Shown piece after piece: positions 56,244 through 64,000 of a stretch of 64,000 nucleotides of DNA. Source of the DNA: Porphyrobacter sp. IPPAS B-1204 (GTDB lineage: Bacteria; Pseudomonadota; Alphaproteobacteria; Sphingomonadales; Sphingomonadaceae). The translations under genes and the position numbers were made by a program. The stretch spans positions 310,001 to 374,000 of the forward strand of contig RHGM01000001.1 of assembly GCA_003724185.1 (NCBI GenBank), in the 5' to 3' direction. Numbering within the stretch: position 1 is the first letter of the stretch; each line of letters opens with the position of its first letter. A model generated the notes under the pieces. It was not told the DNA's origin and searched no databases. It saw only the letters and a list, made by a program, of their open reading frames with translations.

Positions 56244-57181
56244 CACGCCATCTCCTTCGCAAAAGCCTCAAGATCCTGCATGGTCACGAGGCTTGTCACC
56301 TGTGCATCGCGGTCCGTCCGGCTGACCATCGGTCCGACGACCTTTCCGCCCAGTTCCACAAAGCTTTCGACCCCATCGGCACGCATGGCAAGCACGCTTT
56401 CGCGCCAGCGGACACGGCCGGTCACCTGTTCGACCAGCAGCGCGCGTTCGGCGTCGGGGTCGGTGACGGCAGCAGCGGTGACATTGGCGTAGAGCGGCAG
56501 CGTGAACGCCGATGGCGGCGTTTCGGCCAGCGCCTCGGCCATGCGCGCGGCGGCAGGGGCCATCAGCGATGAATGGAACGGCGCCGAGACATTGAGGATC
56601 ATGCCGCGCTTGATCCCGTGTTCCTTGACCAGCGCCACCGCCCGCTCGATCGCGGCAGTGTGGCCCGACAGCACAACCTGCGAAGGGTCATTGTCATTGG
56701 CGACTTCGCAGACTTCACCTTGGGCAGCCGCTTCGGCTAGCGCCTTGGCCTGAGCAATGTCGGCGCCCAGCAGCACGGCCATCGTTCCTTCACCCAGGGG
56801 AACCGCCGCCTGCATTGCCTGCCCCCGCAGCTTGAGCAGGCGGGCGGTATCGGCAAGGCTGAAAGCACCAACGGCGCACAGCGCCGTGTATTCACCGAGC
56901 GAATGGCCCGCAACGCAGTTGCCATGCGCGGCCAGCTTGATCCCGAAATCGTGCTCCAGCACGCGGACAGTGGCCATCGCATTCGCCATGATCGCCGGCT
57001 GGGCATTTTCTGTGAGGGTCAGTTCTTCTTCCGGCCCGCCGAACATCAGCGCGGAGAGATTTTGCTTCAGCGCCTCGTCCACCTCGCCGAACACCTCGCG
57101 CGCGGCGGCGCTGGCTTCTGCGAGCTCTGCCCCCATGCCGACTTTCTGACTGCCCTGCCCCGGAAAAATGAACGCGCGCAT
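56243..57181 (-). CDS. fabD: Malonyl CoA-acyl carrier protein transacylase
   Basis: 312 residues. It loads malonate onto acyl carrier protein. N-terminus MRAFIFPGQGSQKVGMGAEL, nucleophile box AGHSLGEYTAL with the catalytic Ser, His in VSAPFHSSLM, and the C-terminal VGPMVSRTDRDAQV. The ribosome site is GAGGG. It is coupled to fabG. Confidence 0.97.
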   Translation of the reverse strand: MRAFIFPGQGSQKVGMGAELAEASAAAREVFGEVDEALKQNLSALMFGGPEEELTLTENAQPAIMANAMATVRVLEHDFGIKLAAHGNCVAGHSLGEYTALCAVGAFSLADTARLLKLRGQAMQAAVPLGEGTMAVLLGADIAQAKALAEAAAQGEVCEVANDNDPSQVVLSGHTAAIERAVALVKEHGIKRGMILNVSAPFHSSLMAPAAARMAEALAETPPSAFTLPLYANVTAAAVTDPDAERALLVEQVTGRVRWRESVLAMRADGVESFVELGGKVVGPMVSRTDRDAQVTSLVTMQDLEAFAKEMA

Positions 57182-57215
57182 CGACGACCCTCTTTATGAG
57201 TTTTGGGGCGCGCCG

Positions 57216-58046
57216 TTACGTCCGCGCGGGCGGGCTGGCAAGGCCGAAGGGCACAACCCTGTTGGCAGAGTTATGGCCGATCAAGGCGCGGCCGAGATAG
57301 GGAATGCCCGCCCGATCACACCAGAACCGGGCGATGTCTTCCTCGCTTTGGCCGAATTCGACATAGTTTTCCGGCACGTCCGTCACCGCTCCCAATCTGA
57401 GGCCCGCAAGCCGCGGCAGCGTTCCGGCAAGGTGGAAGAACATCCGGTCGATGGCATAGAGATGTTCGGCCACTTCCTCGACCATCACCACATGGCCGGT
57501 CAGATCGGGCATCATCGGAGTGCCCGCGATCATCGCCAGCGTGATGAGGTTGAAGGCAGCCGCCGGTGTGGTGCCGTCAAGGCTCGGTTCGACCCCGCTG
57601 GTGTCCCCGCCAAGCCAGCGCAGCACCCGCCGGATCGCCTCGCGCCCGCCTTCGGAACGGGCGCTGACCGGCATGTGCCCGTGGACGCTCTGCCCGATTC
57701 CCGCACGGTAGAGCGCAGCGAGCAGATAGCCTGCATCGGAAAAGCCCACATAGGTCTTGGCCCGCGCCGACACGTTCATCTGCGCCACCGCCGCCTCGGC
57801 AATGCGGTTCGAGCCGTATCCCCCCTTGGCGAACCACACGACATCGAAGGCCGGATCATTGGCACATTCGAGCAAAGCCGTGAGGCGGCGCAGGTCGCTG
57901 CCCGCAAAATGGCCTTCGCGTTCAAAGCACTGGTCGTGGAAGGTGACGCGGTGGCCGGGGAATTCGGCGGCGACAAGTTCTTGCAGCGCAGTCTGCTGCT
58001 CGCGGGTGATCGGCGTGGCGGGCGCGCATATGGCGATATTCGTCAT
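57216..58046 (-). CDS. LD-carboxypeptidase (S66 family)
   Basis: 276 residues from the ATG at 58046; the longer ORF to 58088 is not used. The LdcA family nucleophile Ser is in VGFSDAGYLLAA, the glycine motif is FAKGGYGSNRIAE, and the C-terminal domain has MVEEVAEHLYAIDRMF. It removes the terminal D-amino acid from wall-derived tetrapeptides in the cytoplasm. It runs divergently from the Mur-ligase gene, 56 bases apart, and they probably share a promoter region. Confidence 0.85.
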   Translation of the reverse strand: MTNIAICAPATPITREQQTALQELVAAEFPGHRVTFHDQCFEREGHFAGSDLRRLTALLECANDPAFDVVWFAKGGYGSNRIAEAAVAQMNVSARAKTYVGFSDAGYLLAALYRAGIGQSVHGHMPVSARSEGGREAIRRVLRWLGGDTSGVEPSLDGTTPAAAFNLITLAMIAGTPMMPDLTGHVVMVEEVAEHLYAIDRMFFHLAGTLPRLAGLRLGAVTDVPENYVEFGQSEEDIARFWCDRAGIPYLGRALIGHNSANRVVPFGLASPPART

Positions 58047-58102
58047 GTTACGCAGCCTATGGCGCTTGTCAGGGGGCGCGCAAGCCAATAACCAAGGATG
58101 AT

Positions 58103-59530
58103 ATGGATAATGGGGTCACCGCCGGGACGCTTGCAGAGCGCCCGCTGTTCTTTTGCGGCATCGGCGGGTCCGGTATGCTGCCCTTGGCGCAGATCGCGCA
58201 GGGTTTCGGCTTGCCGGTGGCAGGCTCCGACCGCAGCCGTGATCAGGGGCGCACGCCAGACAAGTTTGCGTGGATGGAGGCCAATGGCTTCACGCTGTTC
58301 CCGCAGGACGGCAGCGGGGTGACATCGCCGGATCAGGTGCTGATCGCCTCCGCCGCAATCGAGGACAGCGTGCCCGAAGTCGCCCGCGCCCGTGAACTGG
58401 GCTGCAAGCGGCTGAGCCGCGCCGAACTGCTTGCGCAAATGTTCAACGCCGCCGATTTCTCGGTCGCGGTGGGCGGCACCTCGGGCAAGTCGACCGTGAC
58501 CGGCATGATCGCATGGATCCTCCACGAAGCAGGCTATGATCCCACGGTGATGAACGGCGCGGTGATGAAGAACTTCGTTTCATCCACCAACCCCTTTGCC
58601 AGCGCCCAGATCGGATCGCGTGATCTGTTTGTCAGCGAGGTTGACGAAAGCGACGGGTCGATCGCGCTTTACCGCCCGACTATCGGCGTGCTGCTCAATG
58701 TCAGCCTTGACCACAAGAGCATCGAGGAATTGCGGGTGCTGTTTGGCAGTTACATCGCCAAGGCAGGGACAGCCGTGATCAATCTCGATAGCCCGGAGGC
58801 AGCCTATCTGGTCCCGCGCGCCGCAGCGAAGGTCACCTTCGGTCTCAAGACGCGCACCGCTGATATCACAGTTGAACCGGACTCGATCGACCAGAGCGAA
58901 CTTGGCGTGCGCGCGGCGGTGATCGACAACCGCAAGCGCGAGGTTTTCCCGCTGATCCTGCCCATGCCGGGGCTGCACAACCTGTCCAACGCGCTGGCCG
59001 CCATCGCGGCGGCAAGTGCTGCAGGCATCGGGATCGGACACGCCGCTTACGCGCTGCGCAGTTTTCAGGGGCTAGCCCGCCGGTTCGACGTGATCGGCAC
59101 CACGCCATCGGGCATCACGGTGATCGATGATTTCGGCCATAACCCGGAAAAATGCGCGGCAACCCTGCGCACGCTGAAGGCCACTCCCGGTCGGGTCATC
59201 GCCTTCTTCCAGCCCCACGGCTACGGCCCGTTGCGCCAGATGGGCGAAGAGCTGGCCGCCACCTTCGCACGCGAACTGGGGCCGGATGACATCACGATCT
59301 TGTGCGATCCGGTCTATTTCGGCGGCACGGTGGACCGCAGTGTCGGCAGCGAACGGATCGTCGCGCTGATCAAGGTCCGCGGAGGGCAGGCCGAGCACAT
59401 CGCTGACCGTGATGCCTGCGCCGACCGGATTGTTGCACTGGCGCAAGGCGGTGACCGGATCGTGGTGATGGGTGCGCGCGACGATACCCTGACGGAGTTT
59501 GCCCGATCGATCCTCGTCCGCCTGGCATGA
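58103..59530 (+). CDS. Mur ligase-family protein (MurC/Mpl-like)
   Basis: 475 residues. The N-terminal Rossmann domain has the MurC-type GIGGSGMLPLAQIA. The ATP loop is GGTSGKSTVTGM rather than the GTHGKTTT of MurC/Mpl. NVSLDHKSIEEL, DDFGHNPEKCAATL and the C-terminal ligase domain follow. A likely role is joining a peptide or amino acid to a sugar acid or glycan precursor. Mpl-like recycling is suggested by the LD-carboxypeptidase next door. It could instead be a different Mur-like ligase of an unknown pathway. AAGGATG is the ribosome site. Confidence 0.75.
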   Translation: MDNGVTAGTLAERPLFFCGIGGSGMLPLAQIAQGFGLPVAGSDRSRDQGRTPDKFAWMEANGFTLFPQDGSGVTSPDQVLIASAAIEDSVPEVARARELGCKRLSRAELLAQMFNAADFSVAVGGTSGKSTVTGMIAWILHEAGYDPTVMNGAVMKNFVSSTNPFASAQIGSRDLFVSEVDESDGSIALYRPTIGVLLNVSLDHKSIEELRVLFGSYIAKAGTAVINLDSPEAAYLVPRAAAKVTFGLKTRTADITVEPDSIDQSELGVRAAVIDNRKREVFPLILPMPGLHNLSNALAAIAAASAAGIGIGHAAYALRSFQGLARRFDVIGTTPSGITVIDDFGHNPEKCAATLRTLKATPGRVIAFFQPHGYGPLRQMGEELAATFARELGPDDITILCDPVYFGGTVDRSVGSERIVALIKVRGGQAEHIADRDACADRIVALAQGGDRIVVMGARDDTLTEFARSILVRLA

Positions 59531-59814
59531 GCCTTCATGCCCGCGCCGTGCGCCATGCCTTGCGAATGCTGGGTGCGGTGATGATCGGGGTGGTTCTGGT
59601 GCTGACGGTTGACCGGCTGTACGGCCATTCCACCATCGCCTTTGCCGCCGCGATTGTGCTGCTGCTTATCGCCAATGCGCCGATGCTGCGGTTCAATTGC
59701 CCCGATTGCGGCAAGAACGCCTTCTTCCGCGGGATGTTCGTAGTGCCCTGGCCCAACCGCATCTGCACGCGCTGCGGGCGGGATCTGTCACAGACCCATT
59801 CGCAAAATCGCTGA
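59527..59814 (+). CDS. Small membrane protein with zinc-ribbon tail
   Basis: 95 residues. It overlaps the Mur-ligase stop (ATGA). Two membrane helices (about 13-30 and 36-50) are followed by a C-terminal zinc ribbon: FNCPDCGKNAFF ... RICTRCGRDLS (CxxC-x20-CxxC). No family is recognised. It is translated together with the ligase. Confidence 0.65.
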   Translation: MSLHARAVRHALRMLGAVMIGVVLVLTVDRLYGHSTIAFAAAIVLLLIANAPMLRFNCPDCGKNAFFRGMFVVPWPNRICTRCGRDLSQTHSQNR

Positions 59815-59841
59815 TGGCCGAGGGCGCGGCGCGGGGGTAGC

Positions 59842-61392
59842 GTGACGGCCATGCACCCTCGCGATTTTAGCCTCGATACGCTGCTGGCGAACTGCGCCGC
59901 GCGCCATGCCCACCGGCTTGCCACGGTTGACGGCACCCAGCGCCTGACCTGGGCCCAGCTTGATGCGCGCGTCACCAACCTTGCCCACTGGATGCTTCAG
60001 CGCGGGATCGGCCCCGGTGACCGCATCGCCCTGCTGCTGACCGACGGAGCGCCGTTCCTCACCTCGCTGCTGGCTTGCAGCCGGATCGGAGCGATCGCGG
60101 TGCTGCTCAACTGGCGGCTTGCTCCGGCAGAACTGGCATGGATCTGCGGCAATGCCGAGCCAGCGATGACCTTTGTGAACCATCGATTTTCCGCGCTTCT
60201 GGCCGAAGCTAACGCAGGCGAAGTCCACGAGGTCGAAGAAACCCATGCGGCGGATGGCCTTTTCGAGAGCGCGGCCAGCACCGCACACAGCCCGGTGCCA
60301 TATGCCGATGATCTCGACCTGAACTTAGCACCCGACCGACCGCTCTACATGATGTACACCAGCGGCACGACCGGGCGGCCCAAGGGCTGCCTGCAAGCCG
60401 GCAGCGCCCTTGCCGCCAGCGCGCTCGGCTTCGCGCAGCATCGCGGTTTCAACCACTCGGAACGCCTGCTTTCGGTCAACCCGCTGTTCCACGTGGTGGG
60501 GATGCAGCAGGTCGCCGCCATGCTCGCTTGCGGCGGCACCAGCGTGTTTGCAGGCCGCGATGACAGCAACGCCGCGATCCTCGATCTGCTCCATCGTGAG
60601 GGCTGCACCACCACCAGCGCCTTCCCCACGATCTGCTTCCCGTGGCAGGGCATGGAGCCGATCCGCAATGGCGTGATGCCGCTCACCAATTACACCGGCG
60701 GTGCAGGCATGGGGCGCCCGCAGATGTACGAATTCATCGAAAACGAGTGGGATGCCCGCGTGGTCGGCGGCTATGGCCAGACCGAGATTTGCGGCTTTGC
60801 GACCTTCATGGACTATGCCGACATGCTGGAAGCGCCCCGCTCGATCGGGTGGACGTTGCCGCATTTGACCATGACCGTGCTGGATCCCGAGGGGAACCAC
60901 CTGCCCCCCGGCGAGGAAGGCGAACTGTGTCTGCGCGGCCCGTCGGTGATGCTCGGCTACTGGCGCAATCCGGAGGCATCCGAGGCCGCATTGGGCCACG
61001 GCTGGCTGCGCACCGGCGATCTTGGCACGATGGACGCACGCGGGCGCGGCTACCTGCTGGGCCGCGCCAAGGAGCTGATCAAGACCGGCGGTGAAAACGT
61101 CTACCCCGCCGAGGTCGACGCCGTCTTCGCCGCCATGCCCGAGGTCGCCGATGCCGGCTGCTGCGGTGTGCCCGACAAGCAATGGGGCGAGGCGGTCAAG
61201 GCCTTCGTGGTGCTGAAGCCGGGCCATGAATTGACCCGCGAGGAAATCACCGCCCGCTTCAAAGGCCAGATCGCAGGCTACAAACGCCCGCGCTACATCG
61301 AGTTTGTGGACACGCTCCCCCGCGATCCGATCGGCAAGCTGCTGCGGCGCGACCTGTCGGCACGGCCGGTGACGCCGGATCAGGCGGCGTGA
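59842..61392 (+). CDS. Acyl-CoA ligase / AMP-binding enzyme
   Basis: 516 residues from the GTG at 59842; an ATG at 59851 is also possible. The AMP-binding motif is MMYTSGTTGRPKGC, with GYGQTEICGF (A5) and the hinge LLGRAKELIKTGGENVYP. The catalytic lysine is in PIGKLLRRDL near the end. It activates a fatty or aromatic acid to its CoA ester via an adenylate. The substrate is unknown. Confidence 0.9.
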   Translation: MTAMHPRDFSLDTLLANCAARHAHRLATVDGTQRLTWAQLDARVTNLAHWMLQRGIGPGDRIALLLTDGAPFLTSLLACSRIGAIAVLLNWRLAPAELAWICGNAEPAMTFVNHRFSALLAEANAGEVHEVEETHAADGLFESAASTAHSPVPYADDLDLNLAPDRPLYMMYTSGTTGRPKGCLQAGSALAASALGFAQHRGFNHSERLLSVNPLFHVVGMQQVAAMLACGGTSVFAGRDDSNAAILDLLHREGCTTTSAFPTICFPWQGMEPIRNGVMPLTNYTGGAGMGRPQMYEFIENEWDARVVGGYGQTEICGFATFMDYADMLEAPRSIGWTLPHLTMTVLDPEGNHLPPGEEGELCLRGPSVMLGYWRNPEASEAALGHGWLRTGDLGTMDARGRGYLLGRAKELIKTGGENVYPAEVDAVFAAMPEVADAGCCGVPDKQWGEAVKAFVVLKPGHELTREEITARFKGQIAGYKRPRYIEFVDTLPRDPIGKLLRRDLSARPVTPDQAA

Positions 61393-61482
61393 GGCGAACG
61401 ATCAGGCAAGGACCGCTTTGGGCCGTTTGATCAGCAAGCCGTGGATGTTCTCAATCAGCAACAAGCAATGCTCTCAGGTCGC

Positions 61483-62802
61483 TCATCTCATATCGAAGAG
61501 TTCGCGGTGGAACCGGCCCGCGGGCAGACCATCGGCGTGCATGGCTTGATAGAGGCTATCGCCAAACTTTGACGGGCCGCAAAACCACACGTCAGCAGAG
61601 CGCCAACCGGGGGTCCATACGGCGAGTTTTGCCAGATCTACAAATCCCTCAAGGCCCGTGTCGACAATATGTAGCCGCACACCCGCAGCATCGGCAGCCC
61701 TGCGAACCTCATTGATGAAGGCATCGTCAAGTGCGCCTGTCGAATAGATCAGATCCACATCCTGAGACTGTCCTGCGATAGTGATCGCTTCCATCCGGGC
61801 AATGAATGGGGTGATGCCAACCCCGCCTGCTATCCAGAGCTGCGGTCCCTCTGCCGATCCAAAGTCAAAGCGACCATAGGGGCCCTCGACCGTGATTGCC
61901 TGACCCACCTCTATGATGCCCGGCAGGCGCCGGGTGTAATCGCCAATTCCCTTGATGCTGAAGGCAAGGCGGCCGGTGTTCGCCCAGCCAGAGGAAATGG
62001 TGAAAGGATGCGCCCGTTCTGTTCCGGCGAATTTCAGGAAGGCGAACTGTCCGGCAGCATGTCCAGGCCAAGCGGTGGTCAGCTTCACACCGACATCAAG
62101 GACCGAATTTCCTTCGTGGAAATGAAAATCAGTGACTTCGCCTGTGAACCGGTGCGATTTGCCGATCCTCCCGAAGATCGACATGCCTGCCGCCACTGCT
62201 GCCGTTCCGATTAGCACGATCATCAGCAGACTGATCGGCGCAGTCCAGTAGCTGGCCGGGGTCAGCACAATCGTGTGGAAGATCAGGACAAGAAACAATG
62301 CCGCCATCAGGCGGTGGGTCTTGAAAAACAGGTGGTAGGGAAACCGCCGCCACAAGGCGAGCGCTCCCAGCACAAGCAGCAGATAGAATGCCCATTCACC
62401 CAGATCGGAGGCCAGATCCCGATAATCGGCGAAGGGGCGAGGTTCGGCCGCTGCGCCAGCGGCGCGCTGTCGCGGTGCCAGCCACCCCAGTTCTACCAGC
62501 CATTTTGGTGCCTTTTCCACCAGCCAGTGAAGCACCGCCATAACAACGGCACCAATGCCCAGCCATTTGTGCAAGCGATAGAATTTGTCGAGGCCTCCCA
62601 ATGCGGTTTCCACTTGCACAGGCCTTGCAGCCAGCAGGATGGCCGCCGCCATGAAGGCCATGGCAAGGATGCCGGTCAAAGGCACAAGCAGCCCGCGCGC
62701 CGACCAGATACCGCCCGACATCAGCGCCCAATCAACGCTCGCAAGCCACAGCGCGATCACCAAGGCGGTGATTGCGGCAAACACAAATTTGAGACGCATC
62801 AT
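61483..62802 (-). CDS. Ferric-reductase-like flavocytochrome with FAD/NAD domains
   Basis: 439 residues from the ATG at 62802. The membrane part (about 1-210) has helices with haem histidines (FYRLHKWLGIGAVVMAVLHW and THRLMAALFLVLIFHTIV) typical of the ferric-reductase-like domain. The C-terminal ferredoxin-reductase module carries FAD-binding AHPFTISSGW and NAD-binding WIAGGVGITPFIARM. It may move electrons across the inner membrane to iron or oxygen. It is a single gene without an obvious metal-transport partner. Codon use is slightly less GC-biased than its neighbours. Confidence 0.82.
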   Translation of the reverse strand: MMRLKFVFAAITALVIALWLASVDWALMSGGIWSARGLLVPLTGILAMAFMAAAILLAARPVQVETALGGLDKFYRLHKWLGIGAVVMAVLHWLVEKAPKWLVELGWLAPRQRAAGAAAEPRPFADYRDLASDLGEWAFYLLLVLGALALWRRFPYHLFFKTHRLMAALFLVLIFHTIVLTPASYWTAPISLLMIVLIGTAAVAAGMSIFGRIGKSHRFTGEVTDFHFHEGNSVLDVGVKLTTAWPGHAAGQFAFLKFAGTERAHPFTISSGWANTGRLAFSIKGIGDYTRRLPGIIEVGQAITVEGPYGRFDFGSAEGPQLWIAGGVGITPFIARMEAITIAGQSQDVDLIYSTGALDDAFINEVRRAADAAGVRLHIVDTGLEGFVDLAKLAVWTPGWRSADVWFCGPSKFGDSLYQAMHADGLPAGRFHRELFDMR

Positions 62803-63112
62803 GTCCGCTGCCGCTTGACGCAGGCGCTGGCCGGTCGGTCTAAGCCTTGAGAGGCTGCACAGGGGGATGGGGTAATGTGCACTTGCGTTTGCTCCCACAC
62901 CTGCCGCTAGGGCAGGTCGCCGGGGAATGTGGCTGCGCAAAAAATGCAGCTTGCAAGCAATGTCCGCCGGTTTCGGGCGAAGCTCGAAAAGTTACGTCGA
63001 ATGGCTATACCGCGTTCACGTGAATTGGTTCCATGCACGAATGGCCGCCCTCCGGCGACCCACCCATTTTCAGACATTCGCCAAGGCTCACCGTTTTCCC
63101 GAAAGCTGTCCC
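62803..63112. other. 310-base gap without a supported gene
   Basis: It lies between the ferric-reductase-like gene and the GST gene. Short ORFs here have no ribosome site or recognisable product. Composition is lower in GC than the coding DNA. It probably carries the promoter of the reductase gene, but I cannot define it. Confidence 0.6.
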
Positions 63113-63763
63113 TCAGCCTCCGTTGCTTTGCAGCCCCTTCCGCCCCGCTTCCTCCCGCGCAAACGCACGCTGATAGGCCTCCCGCGCCGTCAGCCGCGCG
63201 CGATAGGCCTTGAGAGTGTCGGGCACGCCTTCATCCAGTCCCACGCTCTCAGCGAGGATCAGCGCGTAGCCAACGCAAATGTCAGCGACGGTAAACCGGT
63301 CGGCGCACAGGAACTCGCGCCCTTCAAGGCGCTGCTCGACCTTCACCAATCGCTTGTGGAACCACTTGGCATAGGCGTGGCCGGCCTCCTGCAACCCCTT
63401 GTCCTTCTCGAAAATCGCGAACCGCATATAGACGGTCTGCGGGAAGGTGATCGTTGCGTCGGCGTGGTAGGTGTAGTCCAGATATTCGCCGTAATCGCGC
63501 TCCCCCGGCGCAATCGCCAGCGGGGTGTAGCCTCCGCGTGTTGCCAGATAATGGGCAATGGCGCAGCTTTCGGTCAGCTGCGTCTCGCCATCGACCAGCA
63601 TCGGCACCGTGCCCAATGGGTTTATCGCCATGTATTCGGGCGCGAGATAGCGCGGCGGGAACGGCAGGATCTTGAGGTCGATGTCGACCCCCGCCTCCTC
63701 GGCCGCCCATGTTGCGCGAAGGCCCCGCGAGCGCGCGCAGGTGTACAGGATCGGTCTGGTCAT
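63113..63763 (-). CDS. Glutathione S-transferase family protein
   Basis: 216 residues from the ATG at 63763. The longer ORF to 63871 overlaps the upstream gene and is not used. The N-terminal thioredoxin-like domain (MTRPILYTCARSRGLRATWA) has NPLGTVPMLVDGETQLTES, the glutathione-binding cis-Pro and Glu-Ser. The helical C-terminal domain has LCADRFTVADICVGYAL, the family Asp motif. It conjugates or reduces using glutathione; the substrate is unknown. Confidence 0.9.
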   Translation of the reverse strand: MTRPILYTCARSRGLRATWAAEEAGVDIDLKILPFPPRYLAPEYMAINPLGTVPMLVDGETQLTESCAIAHYLATRGGYTPLAIAPGERDYGEYLDYTYHADATITFPQTVYMRFAIFEKDKGLQEAGHAYAKWFHKRLVKVEQRLEGREFLCADRFTVADICVGYALILAESVGLDEGVPDTLKAYRARLTAREAYQRAFAREEAGRKGLQSNGG

Positions 63764-63773
63764 GGCGCTGCGA

Positions 63774-64000
63774 TTAGTGCGCTTTGTCCGCGCCCACACC
63801 CAGCACTTTGTGCAGGACAAAGGCGATGGCCGCGCCCAGCACCAGTCCGACCAGCCCGGACAGCGCGGCATAGGTCAGCCAGCCTGCCACCCCGCCCAAT
63901 GCCCCGGCAGCGGCGGCCACGACGCCTTCGGCCCCGTGGATGATGTCGTAAAGCCCGTGAAAGCCGATCTCGTGCGTGCCGTGGACAATGATCCCGCCGC
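63774..64000 (-). CDS. DUF808 membrane protein, C-terminal part (5' end outside window)
   Basis: 75 residues before the TAA at 63774-63776. The visible part has IIVHGTHEIGFHGLYDIIHG and the terminal helix LSGLVGLVLGAAIAFVLHKV, with the GGxIxVHG-type segment of the YedI/DUF808 inner-membrane family. It ends 10 bases before the GST start on the same strand. Confidence 0.65.
   Translation of the reverse strand, partial: GGIIVHGTHEIGFHGLYDIIHGAEGVVAAAAGALGGVAGWLTYAALSGLVGLVLGAAIAFVLHKVLGVGADKAH

Noticed and set aside
62929..63213. Short frame of 94 codons before the GST gene
   Set aside because: No ribosome site, runs into the GST coding region antisense, no recognisable domain.

Overview
This is chromosomal DNA of a GC-rich alphaproteobacterium. 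The best fit is Sphingomonadales, probably the Erythrobacteraceae (Erythrobacter/Porphyrobacter-like). The basis is the GC-rich, strongly codon-biased genes, the bamD/recN/ligA neighbourhood, the sdhC-sdhD-sdhA order, the many ATGA and TGATG gene overlaps, and intergenic palindromes of a kind that are, from memory, common in sphingomonads. This placement is inference, as no rRNA or other phylogenetic marker is present. I found no tRNA, rRNA, CRISPR array or complete insertion sequence.

Layout. 1-9 kb: the end of a PilZ protein, a secreted serine hydrolase, DNA photolyase, a DUF457 membrane protein, an HSL-type esterase coupled to rppH, a secreted TPR protein, and guaB / small ORF / RsmB-like methyltransferase. 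9-17.8 kb: an M28 lipoprotein peptidase coupled to 3-hydroxybutyrate dehydrogenase, a YpfJ-type metalloprotease, a BlaI-M56 (BlaR1-like) pair with a twin BlaI operator, a secreted C13 (legumain-like) peptidase, and a DCC thiol protein coupled to a saccharopine-dehydrogenase-like oxidoreductase. 17.8-26.8 kb: sdhCDA (no sdhB), an SDR gene overlapping prmA (TTG start), an ECF42-type sigma factor with its DGPF/YCII partner, a sterol-desaturase-family protein and a CinA-like protein. 26.8-36.4 kb: ligA, two tandem lipoprotein hydrolases, recN, an S9 peptidase that seems to start at ATT, and bamD.

36.4-39.5 kb is the one clearly accessory stretch: a terminase-small-subunit-like protein, a ccdAB toxin-antitoxin pair, an HNH nuclease with an extra zinc motif, a small winged-helix protein and large palindromic repeats. 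39.5-46.5 kb: lepA and two tandem PAS-GGDEF-EAL-PilZ proteins, one with an EAL domain missing catalytic residues. 46.6-49.6 kb: a class II-like polyhydroxyalkanoate synthase with a PhaZ-like depolymerase, then a DUF1328 stress-type membrane peptide. 49.6-64 kb: glycerophosphodiesterase, D-aminoacylase-like amidohydrolase, a DUF2855 protein, dnaN, fabD-fabG, a divergent LD-carboxypeptidase / Mur-ligase pair (likely wall-peptide metabolism), an acyl-CoA ligase, a ferric-reductase-like flavocytochrome, a glutathione transferase and the end of a DUF808 membrane protein.

Most of the window is ordinary housekeeping and metabolism. The points most worth follow-up are the ATT-start peptidase, the degenerate EAL copy beside its intact paralogue, the accessory island with its HNH/winged-helix genes, the missing sdhB, the twin BlaI operator, and the Mur-ligase/LD-carboxypeptidase pair.
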